64,000 bases of DNA from Ilyonectria destructans. Taxonomy: Eukaryota; Ascomycota; Sordariomycetes; Hypocreales; Nectriaceae. The stretch is taken from contig JAHEWK010000007.1 of assembly GCA_020740775.1 (NCBI GenBank), positions 372,001 to 436,000 on the forward strand. The letters run 5' to 3'. Position numbers and translations under genes: made by a program. This document shows, in pieces, positions 10,898 to 21,381 of the stretch (position 1 is its first letter; every line of letters begins with the position of its first letter). The notes below the pieces were generated by a model, which saw nothing but the letters and a program-made list of their open reading frames with translations, was not told the DNA's origin and made no database searches.

Positions 10898-12574
10898 TCA
10901 TTGACCCATGTGAAGGACGTCTTTCAACATATCCAACGCAACGAACAAGCCATTATCATGGTATCTTCTTGCAACAATTTGGATATTAATTGGAGCGCCC
11001 TCAAAGTCTCCGTTGGCCCACAATTGTCGAACATGCTTGCACTGATCGCTGAGTGGAGTTATTGAAGCGTAACTTTCAGCCCCTACACAGCCAGCTTTGA
11101 TTGGGGTAGGGATTACGGCCGCAGGATAATCAACATAGTTCCACAACGCGGTGTAGTTCCAGTAAAAGGCTGTGTCGTGTTCACACGCAGGGCCGACAAA
11201 CACGGGACAGATGACCACATCGACATCTTGTGCTTCCCAATGTCGTGCAAAGTTGCAGCGGAATTCATCCCGAGCTATGCGCTGCTCCAGAACGCCTGAT
11301 GCTGTGAGCTCGGCTCCCTCGGCGTCTTTGATGATCCATTGAGTTAACGGGAACATCGGTTCGCCAGTGGCTGCTAAACGTGCCTTCACGGCACGACCTC
11401 CGTCAGGCCAATATGCCAATCTGATGTTCTGCATCGCTTTTGCAGTTTCATAAGGCTGGAATGATTTCAGAATCAAGTCGGATGATTTTTTAATCTGGGA
11501 TTGTGCCCATTTCAAGGCCCTAGTGACTGGAGGTTGAGGCTCAATCACCCCATCGTTCATCATAATTCCAATCTTCAAGGGTGCTCTGCTCGGCTTCTGA
11601 GTCAGTGCGGACCCTGTCCAAGGGATCGGAATAAGTCGAGGATCCTCTAGATAAGGTTTCGTAGATGCCACCACAGACATAAAGTACTCCAAGTCTCGTA
11701 GAGATGTGCACATGGGCCCCGTTGAACACAGCACATTCAGCTCCGCCCCAAAACCACCCGCGAGAAAATCCTTCATCGGAAGGGTATAAGATGTGGGTTT
11801 GAACCCATATATACCACAGAAGCCTGCAGGGCCACGGATGCTACCACCAATATCCGTCCCGACCCCGAGGATTGAGCCGCGAAGAGCTATCAAGGCTGCC
11901 TCGCCGCCAGTAGAGCCTCCAGCGGAGAGACCGATGTTGTAAGGGTTGAGTACCCTCCCCAAGGACGAATGGCTCTCCAAATGCATAATGGATTGGGGTT
12001 GGTTCGTCTTGCAATAAAAGACGGCACCTGCTCTCCGCAAGATCTCAACCATCTGGCAGTCGACCATGTCTTTTCTTCTCGTCTCTAGATATCCGACACT
12101 GCTCCAATGGCCAGCTATCGGGATATGCTCTTTGATGCTAATGGGGACACCGTGAAGCGGCCCCACAGGTTTCCCTGTCTTCTTAAGGTGAGCATCCAGA
12201 ATCTTGGCATGCTCAACAGCCTCGTCCATGAACCATTCTGAAAGACAGCCGGTGAGTTGATGAGAAATGATGGCTCGCTTTGCAAAAGCAGTTGCTACAG
12301 AAACAGCTGTAAGCTTCTGAGAAGCAATCGCATGAGCAAGTGCAGTAGCATCGTATGTTTCTGTGATTTCCAGTTCCTTGTCGGAGAGAATCAATTTGCG
12401 AGGTATGCCCGTGACATCCTTAGGAGGGTTCTGAATGATGGACTCTGGTAGGAGAAGCTCTTGGGGAACAGATGACCAAATTTCAGTCCGTATAGAGTCC
12501 CGCAAGGCTTCATATTCGGGGGAACCCCGAATTACTGACCCTCTTTGGATGGTCACAAGAGATTTGGAGGACAT
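10898..12574 (-). CDS. Amidase signature family hydrolase (fungal acetamidase-like)
   Basis: One uninterrupted frame of 558 residues from the ATG at 12574; the upstream extension would need a TTG start and is not used. The Ser-cis-Ser-Lys triad of amidase-signature enzymes is complete: Lys148 in SIKEHIP, Ser221 in AGGSTGGE and nucleophile Ser245 in DIGGSIRGPA. The 24-residue spacing between the two serines is the family norm. The enzyme should hydrolyse a carboxamide to acid plus ammonia (or amine), and no signal peptide is seen. SIKEH replaces the common SIKD after the Lys. The neighbours are an MFS transporter in the same orientation about 800 bases upstream and then a Zn2Cys6 regulator. 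This suggests controlled uptake and use of an amide or nitrile-derived compound, but the substrate is not determinable. Confidence 0.93.
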   Translation of the reverse strand: MSSKSLVTIQRGSVIRGSPEYEALRDSIRTEIWSSVPQELLLPESIIQNPPKDVTGIPRKLILSDKELEITETYDATALAHAIASQKLTAVSVATAFAKRAIISHQLTGCLSEWFMDEAVEHAKILDAHLKKTGKPVGPLHGVPISIKEHIPIAGHWSSVGYLETRRKDMVDCQMVEILRRAGAVFYCKTNQPQSIMHLESHSSLGRVLNPYNIGLSAGGSTGGEAALIALRGSILGVGTDIGGSIRGPAGFCGIYGFKPTSYTLPMKDFLAGGFGAELNVLCSTGPMCTSLRDLEYFMSVVASTKPYLEDPRLIPIPWTGSALTQKPSRAPLKIGIMMNDGVIEPQPPVTRALKWAQSQIKKSSDLILKSFQPYETAKAMQNIRLAYWPDGGRAVKARLAATGEPMFPLTQWIIKDAEGAELTASGVLEQRIARDEFRCNFARHWEAQDVDVVICPVFVGPACEHDTAFYWNYTALWNYVDYPAAVIPTPIKAGCVGAESYASITPLSDQCKHVRQLWANGDFEGAPINIQIVARRYHDNGLFVALDMLKDVLHMGQ

Positions 12575-13383
12575 GATGATGGGAAGTAGAGTAGATGGAC
12601 AAGACAATGTGGAAAATTGGGGAAAGAAGGTGTCTATGCCTCTGGGTTCGGCCTTGGCCTTATATATGTAGAGAGTGAACCATCGTTCCTAACCTCGGGG
12701 TGAGACAACCAATTAAACACATTACCGCGAGCCGCGACACAAGGTAAAGTGAGATACCCCGCACGCTGGTTATGACAAATATGGCTTCCCAATACGAGGG
12801 ACATCTGGGTCTTTGTGGTGGGGGAGGGCCTAAAAAGGGAGGACCCAATGAAGAAAGACTTCCTTATCTCAGCTCCGAGCTCCTTTATAGGAGAAGATGA
12901 GGGCATATTTAGTCTTAACCGCTTCAGCTGCGGTCAAAAGGCCGCTAGAGTTGTCTTCTAATGTCTGCCGTGGTCACAAAGTGGCCACAGAGCAGCTATG
13001 TCAGGGTTACGAACGGAACAGACGTGAAATACAAAGCTATCGGAATTTATGCCACTCTTGTGTTTCTCGATTCCCCAAAGAGTGATTTCGTCATCACTAC
13101 TACTTTAATAAGACACAGTTATCTGTGATTAAGGGCTAATCTCTTAGATGCAGATTATGAAACCTTTGCAAAGAGTGTCGATTCCTGACCGCAATACACA
13201 ACAGGGATAGTGTGGTTTACGCTTTCAGATATTAATGTTTATCTCCATACGATAAATGTCCAATCAAACCATGAGAGCCCCGTATCCAGAGATTTCCGTA
13301 AATTGGACAGGGGGAGAAGATCAAAACGTTCTTGGACTGTCTGTGGCAACCGGCCTAGAACGAACACCTAGAGTTGAGCTGGC
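12575..13383. other. Intergenic region between MFS transporter and amidase
   Basis: It contains the amidase promoter (TATATA-like at 12660-12667, on the 5' side of the minus-strand gene) and the 3' flank of the transporter. No further gene, repeat or RNA was recognised. Confidence 0.5.
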
Positions 13384-14973
13384 CTAATGCCCGCCAGCAC
13401 CCCGATCTTCGGAGACATAAGCCCAGTACCTTGCGGCAGAAAACATGCGGAGTTTCTTTCCCCACACAACCATGAGAAGAAATGTACCGGTCGAAAACAA
13501 GGAGATCATAGCGACAGAAATGAAGCAGTTCTGAAGTCCCAGACTGTCGATCCACGGGTTTATGGCGTAATTGAATGCAAAGCCGAGAGAGTTTCGGATG
13601 AGGATGACAGTAACAAGAGACTCTCCAGCTATTTCCTTGAAGCAGTCCACTGCATAGGATAGGGAAATGGCGCCTCCGCAGACAACTCCAAAGGTAGTAA
13701 AGCCAATGCCAAAGATCAGTCCCATGAAATGAAGGTCGTGACTGGCGCCCACCCCCCACATGACTAAACCGCCCGTTGAAACAATGGCTGACAAGATGAG
13801 AGCCCAGAGTCGATGTTCTGGTTCTCGGATACCGTGGTTGCGTCTTGCCAGCCGAAGCGCAACCAAGTCCGCAAACCAACCCGACCAAATTGAGGCGACG
13901 GCACTAAAGGCCAAAGGCGATAGATAGGCAACTCCAACCATTGCCGGTGAGAAGTTGTAGGGGTTTCCTCCAAGAATGCTCGACATTGTTCCATTGATGA
14001 CGCTGTACCAGGCAAGGTTGGTACCGTATAACAGACCCGCCCATACAATATTGGGGAACCAGATTAAAATCTCAAAAGCCCGCCACACCTTCTCGATTGT
14101 TTGTCGTGGGGTGGGACCTCCTTGGGTGACTGTGAACAGTCGAAGCTTTTGCAAGTATGTTTTCGGTGCTGGAATAGATGTTTCCGAGGTTTCGTGGTAT
14201 GGTGCCGAGGTTTTTTCGTCCGTGATGATGGTGCCACCTTCCGTGGTTTCTCGGAAGTACATGGTTTCTTCCATGAAGAAGAATAGAAGTATTGCACAAG
14301 CAACCAGCAAGATGGCAGCAAAGTACATGACCCAATGCCAACCGGCGCCGTCGTTGATGAACCCTGCGAGAAAGGGCGCAAAAAAGTTGGACCCAAAGAG
14401 CACCAGGGCGTAGTATGCCATGAAGCTACCGCGCTCATGGGCAAAGAAGAGGTCCGGCACTGAAACTTCCGGGAGAGACTCGATTGGGGCTGCAATGAAA
14501 CCAAGGATGATGCGATGGGCGTACCATTGACTGGCACCATGAGAGAAGGGAGTCCAAAGGACGGGGGCAATGCAAAGGACTATAGAGGCAATATAGACCC
14601 CTCTACGACCATATGCCATAGCAATGGGCTGCCAGAACAAATTCCCCCATCCCAAGAAAAGAAACATCAAGCCTGTTCCGAGATTGAGTTGGCTGACTTG
14701 AAGATTTTGAGCGTCGGCGATCTGAGTCAAGACGGAATAATGCACTGTCGTGCAAATACCAACTCCCATGACATAGACATAGACCATACCGATGGCTAAT
14801 GACTTCCTCGACCTGGTCCAGTTGAGCGGATCCTCGGGATCACTGCTTGGCTGGGGCTGAAGCACAACTTGACCCTCATGACTGAGCGCGTTTGGGGTTT
14901 CGGTTGCATCCCAGAGAAGGATTGTGCCTGGCACATCATCGGGATGAGACATGTTTGGAGGACTCGTGCTCAT
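13384..14973 (-). CDS. MFS transporter (fungal drug:H+ antiporter-like)
   Basis: One uninterrupted frame of 529 residues from the ATG at 14973; the frame extends upstream only to a TTG. A soluble N-terminus with DPEDPLNWTRSRK, the 'DP.NW' motif typical of fungal MFS drug/H+ antiporter-type proteins, precedes about 12 hydrophobic segments. A charged central loop of roughly 60 residues, with TSETSIPAPKTYLQK, separates the two halves. The motif WQPIAMAYGRRGVY after TM2 corresponds to the loop 2-3 signature. It should sit in the plasma membrane or vacuole and move a small organic compound. Its place between the amidase and the Zn2Cys6 regulator suggests uptake or export of the amidase substrate or product; this is inference. 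Confidence 0.9.
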   Translation of the reverse strand: MSTSPPNMSHPDDVPGTILLWDATETPNALSHEGQVVLQPQPSSDPEDPLNWTRSRKSLAIGMVYVYVMGVGICTTVHYSVLTQIADAQNLQVSQLNLGTGLMFLFLGWGNLFWQPIAMAYGRRGVYIASIVLCIAPVLWTPFSHGASQWYAHRIILGFIAAPIESLPEVSVPDLFFAHERGSFMAYYALVLFGSNFFAPFLAGFINDGAGWHWVMYFAAILLVACAILLFFFMEETMYFRETTEGGTIITDEKTSAPYHETSETSIPAPKTYLQKLRLFTVTQGGPTPRQTIEKVWRAFEILIWFPNIVWAGLLYGTNLAWYSVINGTMSSILGGNPYNFSPAMVGVAYLSPLAFSAVASIWSGWFADLVALRLARRNHGIREPEHRLWALILSAIVSTGGLVMWGVGASHDLHFMGLIFGIGFTTFGVVCGGAISLSYAVDCFKEIAGESLVTVILIRNSLGFAFNYAINPWIDSLGLQNCFISVAMISLFSTGTFLLMVVWGKKLRMFSAARYWAYVSEDRGAGGH

Positions 14974-16167
14974 GAGAAGAAAGAAGATGGACTGGGTTGG
15001 GGTTTCGAGTTTGTGTGAGAGGAGAAAGTATCGCAACTCCCTTGAATGATGTGCGGAACCATCTCCAGACCTTCGGTGCTTTTATGATAAGGTCGCAATA
15101 CCTAACGGCCGCAGACATGAGAGAGGTGTGGCTTTCAACGTCCCACCGTTCGGTTCACCGGACATGTGAGCTTGATTAGTCTAGAGAAGTGACGAGGCTT
15201 ATCGGTGAAGTCCAGAAAACAGCGCGGCAATGAACGCGATTGGTTCACGAGGTGGAAGATTGGTGAATCCATCACGAGTCATGCCGTGAGTTTGAGATCT
15301 TCTCAGGCGGTGCTACCCCGCCTATATGCGAAGCCACGAATCACCTTGAAAGCTGGGGGCGGAGACGTCGTGTTGGCCAATTGTATCAAATTGCGAGAGA
15401 TGGTCTAGGCCCGACGCTGAATTCCGATCATGGAAGGGTGGGACCAGGAAAGGTCCAACTCCATGAACTGGCCAATGTCAGACAATGATGATCTCTTGGA
15501 CCAATCAATTTGAATTGCGAGAACTTGATAAGCCATCTTTTGCTAGCCCCCATGAATTCTAGACTAACCCAAAACATTCACGCTGGGGGTCAAACCCCAG
15601 ATGCAAATAATCAGTACCGAGCTGACCAGACATCGTCTACAAGACGTCGCGGCAAATCTAGCTGGGCTGCCTGATGTTGGATTTGATCATTGCTCCACAG
15701 AAAGACTCCAACCTGCAACCAACATTGTGCATCTTCCATTTCAAAGCGTGCGTCCGAGGCTATCGCGGCTCGCATGGGGCGAACGGATGGAGTTGAATCC
15801 GCTGTAGTTTTCCGTGACAAGGATTACCTCTTGCGTCATCGAATTTACATTATGCCTCTAAATTGAGCATCCGAGATACCTTGGGAGTCACATCTTCAAT
15901 TAGATGCCTAGATCGAGGTTACGAGAACCACAATGGCCCTGTTCACTGGGTATTAGCCTTGACAGAATATCTTAACAGACAGGCTAATGCAACCCCGCAT
16001 CACGAATGATAACGTGACCCACCTGAGATAGCAAAGGACGTCCATTTCCCGCGTCTGGCCCACATTTGGCAACTTCACAATCTCCCCCACGTCAAGTGAA
16101 GTCGACTCATCGCCCAGGCCAGTAGACGACGTGACATGGTAGAGGCATTGGGCACAACTCCATCGCC
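14974..16167. other. Divergent promoter region between transporter and regulator
   Basis: 1.2 kb between the leftward MFS transporter and the rightward Zn2Cys6 gene, so it must carry both promoters. I could not identify a convincing CGG-type paired triplet operator by eye. No gene was recognised. Confidence 0.5.
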
Positions 16168-17761
16168 ATGGGGAACGCGAGATTGCGGACCAAGACCGGA
16201 TGCCTGAATTGTAAGTTGTCCAGCCCCTCCCGCACTCTCCTCTCATACTTATCAACGGATCCGGTTCGCGTCCCAGGTAGGAAACGCAAGGTGAAATGCG
16301 GAGAAGAGAGGCCATCATGCCGAAACTGCTCTACTAGTCGTCGCCAATGCGATTGGCCTTCATCTGCCGATCTCCGGGACCGCCGGAATCTTCCCCGTAA
16401 AAGCCAGGGCCATGTATCACCAGGCAGTCCTGGCTCTGCAATATCGTCAGAGGATCCAGAATGCCGAGGCGATGCACCTCCGACGACGTTGGAACTTACC
16501 CTGTCGACGAGTCTGAACACGGCAGCTTCGGCCATTCGCTCCGAGGTCGAGGTCGAGCTGATCTACCACTTTCTCAACAAGTTCTTTTCGCTCCTGGTGC
16601 TTCCGACCTGGAACAAGACGTATTTCTTGGAATATCAATTCCAGCTCGTGAGCATGATGATGCACTGCGACAGCGTCAAGTACGCTGTTCTTGCGAGCTG
16701 TGCGGCCAACAAATGCATCCTGTCCAACGACCGTCGGTATCAGCATCACGCTCTAGTGTACTACTCTAGGGCAGTACGAGGAGTCAATCAAGCAGTACTT
16801 CAGCTGCATTCTCGCCAAAGAGTTCCTGATGATTCACTGCTAGCCACAGTCGTTTTTCTATATCTTCATGATGTACGTAGAACCCCGATCCCCCTTTTCC
16901 TCATCTTATTAGTATTGCGACCAACGTTCAAACCAGATGTGGGGCCTGGATACTGTGGTAGACCCACGGAAACATGTGGCTGGTGCCATTAAACTTCTCA
17001 ACTTGCGATACAATGACGAATCTTGTCCGCTTTCCATGTCACGACCCTTCGACCGTCTAACGGCAGAAAGCGTACTCTATCAAGCATTCCTACTTGCTTC
17101 GAGGCGACCATTCTCACCTAATTTCCATGTTGACGGAGAGTTTCTTGACAATACAGAGAATATTCTTGATTGCAAGAAGCTAATAGACGCGCTCCCCATG
17201 GATTCTTATCCTGTCTTAGGCATTCCTCTGCCATTATTTCGCCATATTCTCGACATCATTAACTTTTACAACTTGACTCAAGGTCAGAGTTCCGAAACAC
17301 TTATCCAGTTGAGGCTGGGTATGAATTATTGGGAAGCCGAGGTTTTCAACCCAAATGTCATGGACTGTTATCCACCATTGCTGCAAAGCTTCTACTCCGA
17401 TACTGTTACCCTCTACGTCCATGCAGCTTCATTGCTTCTCGACTGGATTACGGATTCTTATAGCGCCCAGCCCCGAATTGATGTCATTGGCTTGCTGGAC
17501 AGGTCTTTCCGTTCCAAATGTACTCAAAGTCCACGCCCATGGCAGCTTGACAGCGCATTGTCCATCTTGCGCCAGCCAAACTTTTTCGAAACCTGGAGTC
17601 GTTGCTTTATAGGAGCTTGGCCCATGCTAATATTCGGATATGCTGTCAGCATTGACGATGACATCAGATTGATACGGGACGTCCTTCGTCGAACTCGGCA
17701 GCGCGTGGGGTATGGCGAGATGCAAAGGATCTGGGATGAGCTGGAGCTGAGATGGGCTTGA
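16168..17761 (+). CDS. Zn(II)2Cys6 transcription factor
   Basis: Three exons (16168-16210, 16277-16872, 16937-17761) give 487 residues. The first intron, 66 bases, falls inside the zinc cluster and splits a Cys codon, a common intron site in this class. Spliced, the cluster is C-x2-C-x6-C-x6-C-x2-C-x6-C with a basic RKRKVK stretch, starting near residue 12. The remainder, with LIYHFLNKFFSLL and a helical region ending in IWDELELRWA, resembles the Fungal_trans_2 type regulatory domain. It is a nuclear DNA-binding regulator, probably of CGG-type sites. Being divergent from the transporter and next to the amidase, it is the natural candidate regulator of that pair. Confidence 0.92.
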
Positions 17762-18363
17762 CCCGACAATCATTGGAGAGTCGAATCTATCACAACGTCT
17801 GAGGAGCGTCTCACGGATCGTAAAGTTGAAAATGTTGGAGGCTGGTGATAGACTCTCATCTCTTCTTTGTGCCAGATCTCGAGAGTACTCTCCCGGGTAT
17901 TACCACAGCAGGGATTTTATAGGAGTCATTCATCCCAGCTTGTCTACTTCCCCGCTTCCCCATTCCATAGCGCTCGCCAGTTGGCGTGCCCCAAATGAAC
18001 GAGTTCCTCGTCTGAACGGATCCTAGCCAGCAGAAAAGCGTCAGTTTCCTGGGTTGGAATAACGAATGCTAGAAGCACGAGAAGGAGATACGCGGAGTGG
18101 CTCATCTCTATCCCGCTATTATCTGCACCCTGATAGCGAGTCTGCACCGAAAACACCCATCAAGCCTCCCGTTGGCATCTCATGCTGCGAAAGCTACTGC
18201 ATCTTGATGTCAGCGGACTTAAGGAGCACCTAGTTCGAGCATCGTGCACCAGAAATAACGCATCACCCTGACCTCGGGCATTACACAGCGACTAATTGGT
18301 CGACTCGGAATCCCTTCCAGAGGGGCAGAAATGGAAAATGGATTTCCTTGTGTCAATTTATCT
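17762..18363. other. Intergenic region, nothing recognised
   Basis: 3' flank of the Zn2Cys6 gene and 3' flank of the coiled-coil gene (convergent). No coding frame with recognisable features. Confidence 0.5.
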
Positions 18364-19740
18364 TTAGACTAGATTGTTTCCGTTCAGAGATGTAATAAGC
18401 GCGAGGTCGTCCGCACGTTTCGAGCCCTTCTTCCGAAAACCACCAATCCAGATACAGAATTCGTGCAGCCAACATGCCGATATGCTCTCCCTAAGATTCA
18501 GCTCGGCAATCTTCAAGATTTTAACCATCTTTTCAAGATCGACAATACGGGCTCTCTCATGTTCCAAGTCAGTGCAACACTGGTGCACCTTGGCCTCAAA
18601 ATCCGCTGCGCTTTTCTGAACCATCTCCTGGGAGGTGTTTGATTCAATCTGCAGCTTCTCAAAGATCTCAGCTGAAGATTTCTGATCCTTGCGAACTTGG
18701 TCGACCTGAGACTGTAGATTTTGGTTCTCCCCGCGGGCTTGGACCAACTCTGTCTGGTGAGTTTGTAATTGATCATTTGCCTGTCGCAATTTTGTTCGGA
18801 AAACACCAATGGATTCGTCTGCTTTCTCTCGATCAACTGTTTCCTTTTTGAGACTTTCATCGAGAGCCCAGTTCGACTGCTGTAGATCCAATATGGTGCG
18901 CTGTTGTACTTTCTTGTCATTATTGTCAATTTCACTCTGTTTAGCTTGGTCCTTTCGAGCTTGGCTGATCTCAGATTGTAGGCTTTGGTTCTCCTTATCG
19001 GTTTGAGCTCTCTCAGTTTGACAAGTTTGCAATTGGCTATTTGTTTGTTGAAACTTTTCTCGGAGAAGGCTGATTTCTCTCTTTGCGTCCTCGAGATCGG
19101 CTGATTCCTTTTTCAGACTTTCGTCCAGGGTTTGAATGGACTTTTGTAGATTGAGTGCAGTGAGTTCTTGTGCCTTCTTCTCAACCTCGCTCTTTTGCGC
19201 TCGGTCCTCCCAAGAGGAAACTTCCGACCGCAGCTCATTTAGCAAGTCCGTCGTTCTTGCAGCAAACTGAGCCGCCGTGGAATCTTTCTCGTCGAGACTT
19301 TTCTGAAGAACGGCAACCAAGGCTTGAGACTTTTCCAGCTTAAGGTGGGCTTGCCCAAGCGCAAGTTGAAGATGAGAATCATCTCTTGGTGGGGCAGACT
19401 CTAAGCTCTCAGCTAAGCTTTTGTGGTGCTGCGCCGCTGCCTTGACAACCCTGTTCCAACGGGCAGCAACTTCGCCGATTTGGTGGGAATGATACGACGG
19501 ACACAGACAAAGGCCGGCAAGTTGACGCAATGTTGCCGTTGTAATGAGTCCAGGCTGCGTTTTGGACATTTGCGTGAGTAAGGGACGGATTTTTGATCGA
19601 TCGGGCTCTTCAATTGTCCATCGGCATCGGTTATTGTTACGACTGCGCGCGAGACCAACGCACTGGATCTCCCCAAACGTATCATCAACGTCGAAAGCGA
19701 TTTGCAGCAGATTTGTAGGATCCCAATATGCTGGAGACAT
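18364..19740 (-). CDS. Coiled-coil protein with an internal 68-residue duplication
   Basis: One frame of 458 residues from ATG 19740. Residues 1-100 form a small Cys-containing globular part (CVGLARSRNNNRCRW, then LAGLCLCPSYHS). It resembles the conserved N-terminal segment that precedes T5orf172-type domains in some fungal proteins, though no such domain follows here. Residues from about 110 to 430 are a long coiled coil rich in Gln, Glu, Lys and Leu. Two stretches of about 68 residues are clearly duplicated: each starts LQxS, contains LDESLKKE, then QLQTxQTE, and ends VRKDQ or ARKDQ. The last 30 residues contain a Cys/Trp segment (ISACWLHEFCIWIGGF). Function is unknown; oligomerisation or scaffolding is the likely role of the coil. 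Confidence 0.75.
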   Translation of the reverse strand: MSPAYWDPTNLLQIAFDVDDTFGEIQCVGLARSRNNNRCRWTIEEPDRSKIRPLLTQMSKTQPGLITTATLRQLAGLCLCPSYHSHQIGEVAARWNRVVKAAAQHHKSLAESLESAPPRDDSHLQLALGQAHLKLEKSQALVAVLQKSLDEKDSTAAQFAARTTDLLNELRSEVSSWEDRAQKSEVEKKAQELTALNLQKSIQTLDESLKKESADLEDAKREISLLREKFQQTNSQLQTCQTERAQTDKENQSLQSEISQARKDQAKQSEIDNNDKKVQQRTILDLQQSNWALDESLKKETVDREKADESIGVFRTKLRQANDQLQTHQTELVQARGENQNLQSQVDQVRKDQKSSAEIFEKLQIESNTSQEMVQKSAADFEAKVHQCCTDLEHERARIVDLEKMVKILKIAELNLRESISACWLHEFCIWIGGFRKKGSKRADDLALITSLNGNNLV

Positions 19741-20448
19741 TACAAGAGCGATATGGGGTATAGAAACGAATAAAAATGTGGTATTTGGTAGGAGATGTTG
19801 AATGAAAATGGGCTTTTGCCAACACGGGGTAAATGGAGAGGCTCGGTACCCTTAAATCCTTGAGAGAGTACCTACATGCGCAGAAATGAGACTGCGACTG
19901 CTGAACCAACATGCATAATGTGAAACGTGACATTCTTTCAAAAGCCTCAGCTGGGCGGCAAGAGTGCCCGTTTTGTCTTAAAGGGTGAGGCTGGGGCGCG
20001 TAATCCTCTTATTCCATTGGCTCCGCCGGTAGTTTCAAATTCGATTCCGAACAGCCTGAAAGCCATCACCTCAGGCGCCCGTCGCAAGTCTAACCACAGC
20101 CGACTTCTAATTTACTGGCAGTCCGCCTTCAAAGACTGAATCCAGCTCTGGTAACATTCTCAGCAAGGCCCTTTGTAAGTTGATCAATGAGGGCAACGCA
20201 CCCCTTGGAAATCATGGCGGGAACGAGCTCAGTGTGGTAGCATTGTTAGTGAACACCGACACCTCAACAGGAGACAAAACAGTGTCAGGTACTTATGTAG
20301 GTAGTCGCGTTATTACAGTCGTGAGCTACTCGCTTATCATACACGTTACATCAAGAATTTCCTGACAATCTACCCATTTGAAACTACGTTGATGAGGCAA
20401 TGATAGAAGGAAGAGAAGCCCAGCAGCAGACAGGGTAGAATGGGTCCC
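19741..20448. other. Intergenic region, nothing recognised
   Basis: 5' flank of the coiled-coil gene and 3' flank of the Ras gene. No gene or repeat recognised. Confidence 0.5.
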
Positions 20449-21381
20449 TTACATTACCACACACTTGGAGCAGCATCCAGCTTGTTGATCTCCGTCATCG
20501 ATATCAATGGGCTTGAGAGGGCCGTTCCTGCCGCTGCTACTAGTCGAGGAACTTTGCATCTCTCGGTTGTATCTCCGAATCTCTCGCACAAGATCGTAGA
20601 AAGCCTTGTCGACATTGATTCGGGCCTTGGCTGATGCCTCGATGAACTTACAGCCAAAGACCTTCGCAAGTGCCTCACCCTCTGCACGTATGGACGTTAG
20701 CAATCTTTAAGCAATTGATGTAGTATGGCTCGTGGTGTACCTTGTCGCGTAACTTGCCGCCTGCCCTCTAAATCGCACTTATTGCCAACAACGACCATGG
20801 GGAAATAGTCCTTATCCTTGACTCGCAAAATTTGTTGCTGGAAGGTACTAATTTCCTCAAAACTTTGTCGGGATGTGATGGAATAGACCAGCAGAACACC
20901 TTCGCCGTTTTGCATGTACTGATCTCGTAGAGCGCTGTACTCCTCCTGGCCGGCGGTATCGAGGATATCGAGGAGGGAGACCTCATCATCTATAATGCAC
21001 CGTTTTTGGTAGGCATCTATTCAAAGTGGGACTATAATCAGCATAGGGAAGATGGAAACCCAGATATGGCGTGATGGAGGTTTGAGGGTTGGGGGGTGTT
21101 ATAGCAACGAACCTTCAATTGTAGGATCATATTCATCGACGAAACGGTTTTGGATTAACTGGATGGTCAAACATGATTTACCGACACCGCCACCGCCGAA
21201 AATGACGAGCTTGTACTCTCGCATCAACTGAGCAATGGGCGTAGGGTCAGCAGCGGGAATAGCAGCAGGAAAGCGGGGAAGGAAAGAGAGGCCCGGGAGC
21301 AGTAGTGGAGCGGCCAATGCGGTAGCACTACTGAGACCAAACAGGAATTTCGGAGCATCGTACCTTGGTGGATGAAGCCAT
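20449..21381 (-). CDS. ras1: Ras-family small GTPase
   Basis: Four exons (21364-21381, 21113-21227, 20741-21016, 20449-20681) give 213 residues. The first coding exon encodes only MASSTK; an intron of 136 bases follows, ending at a CAG before LMREYKLV. All G motifs are present: P-loop GGGGVGKS (17-24), effector EYDPTIEDAY, switch [16 protein letters not shown] and EASAK. The C-terminus GCCSKCVVM has a CAAX box (CVVM) for prenylation at Cys210 and two upstream cysteines (206, 207) for palmitoylation, so the protein should be tethered to the plasma membrane. It matches fungal Ras1/RasA proteins, which control polarity, cAMP signalling and development. The symbol is by similarity and less certain than the family. 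Confidence 0.93.

Noticed and set aside
12575..12607. Upstream extension of the amidase
   Set aside because: It would require a TTG start; the ATG at 12574 gives a normal amidase N-terminus.
14974..15036. Upstream extension of the MFS transporter
   Set aside because: It begins at TTG; the ATG at 14973 is adequate.
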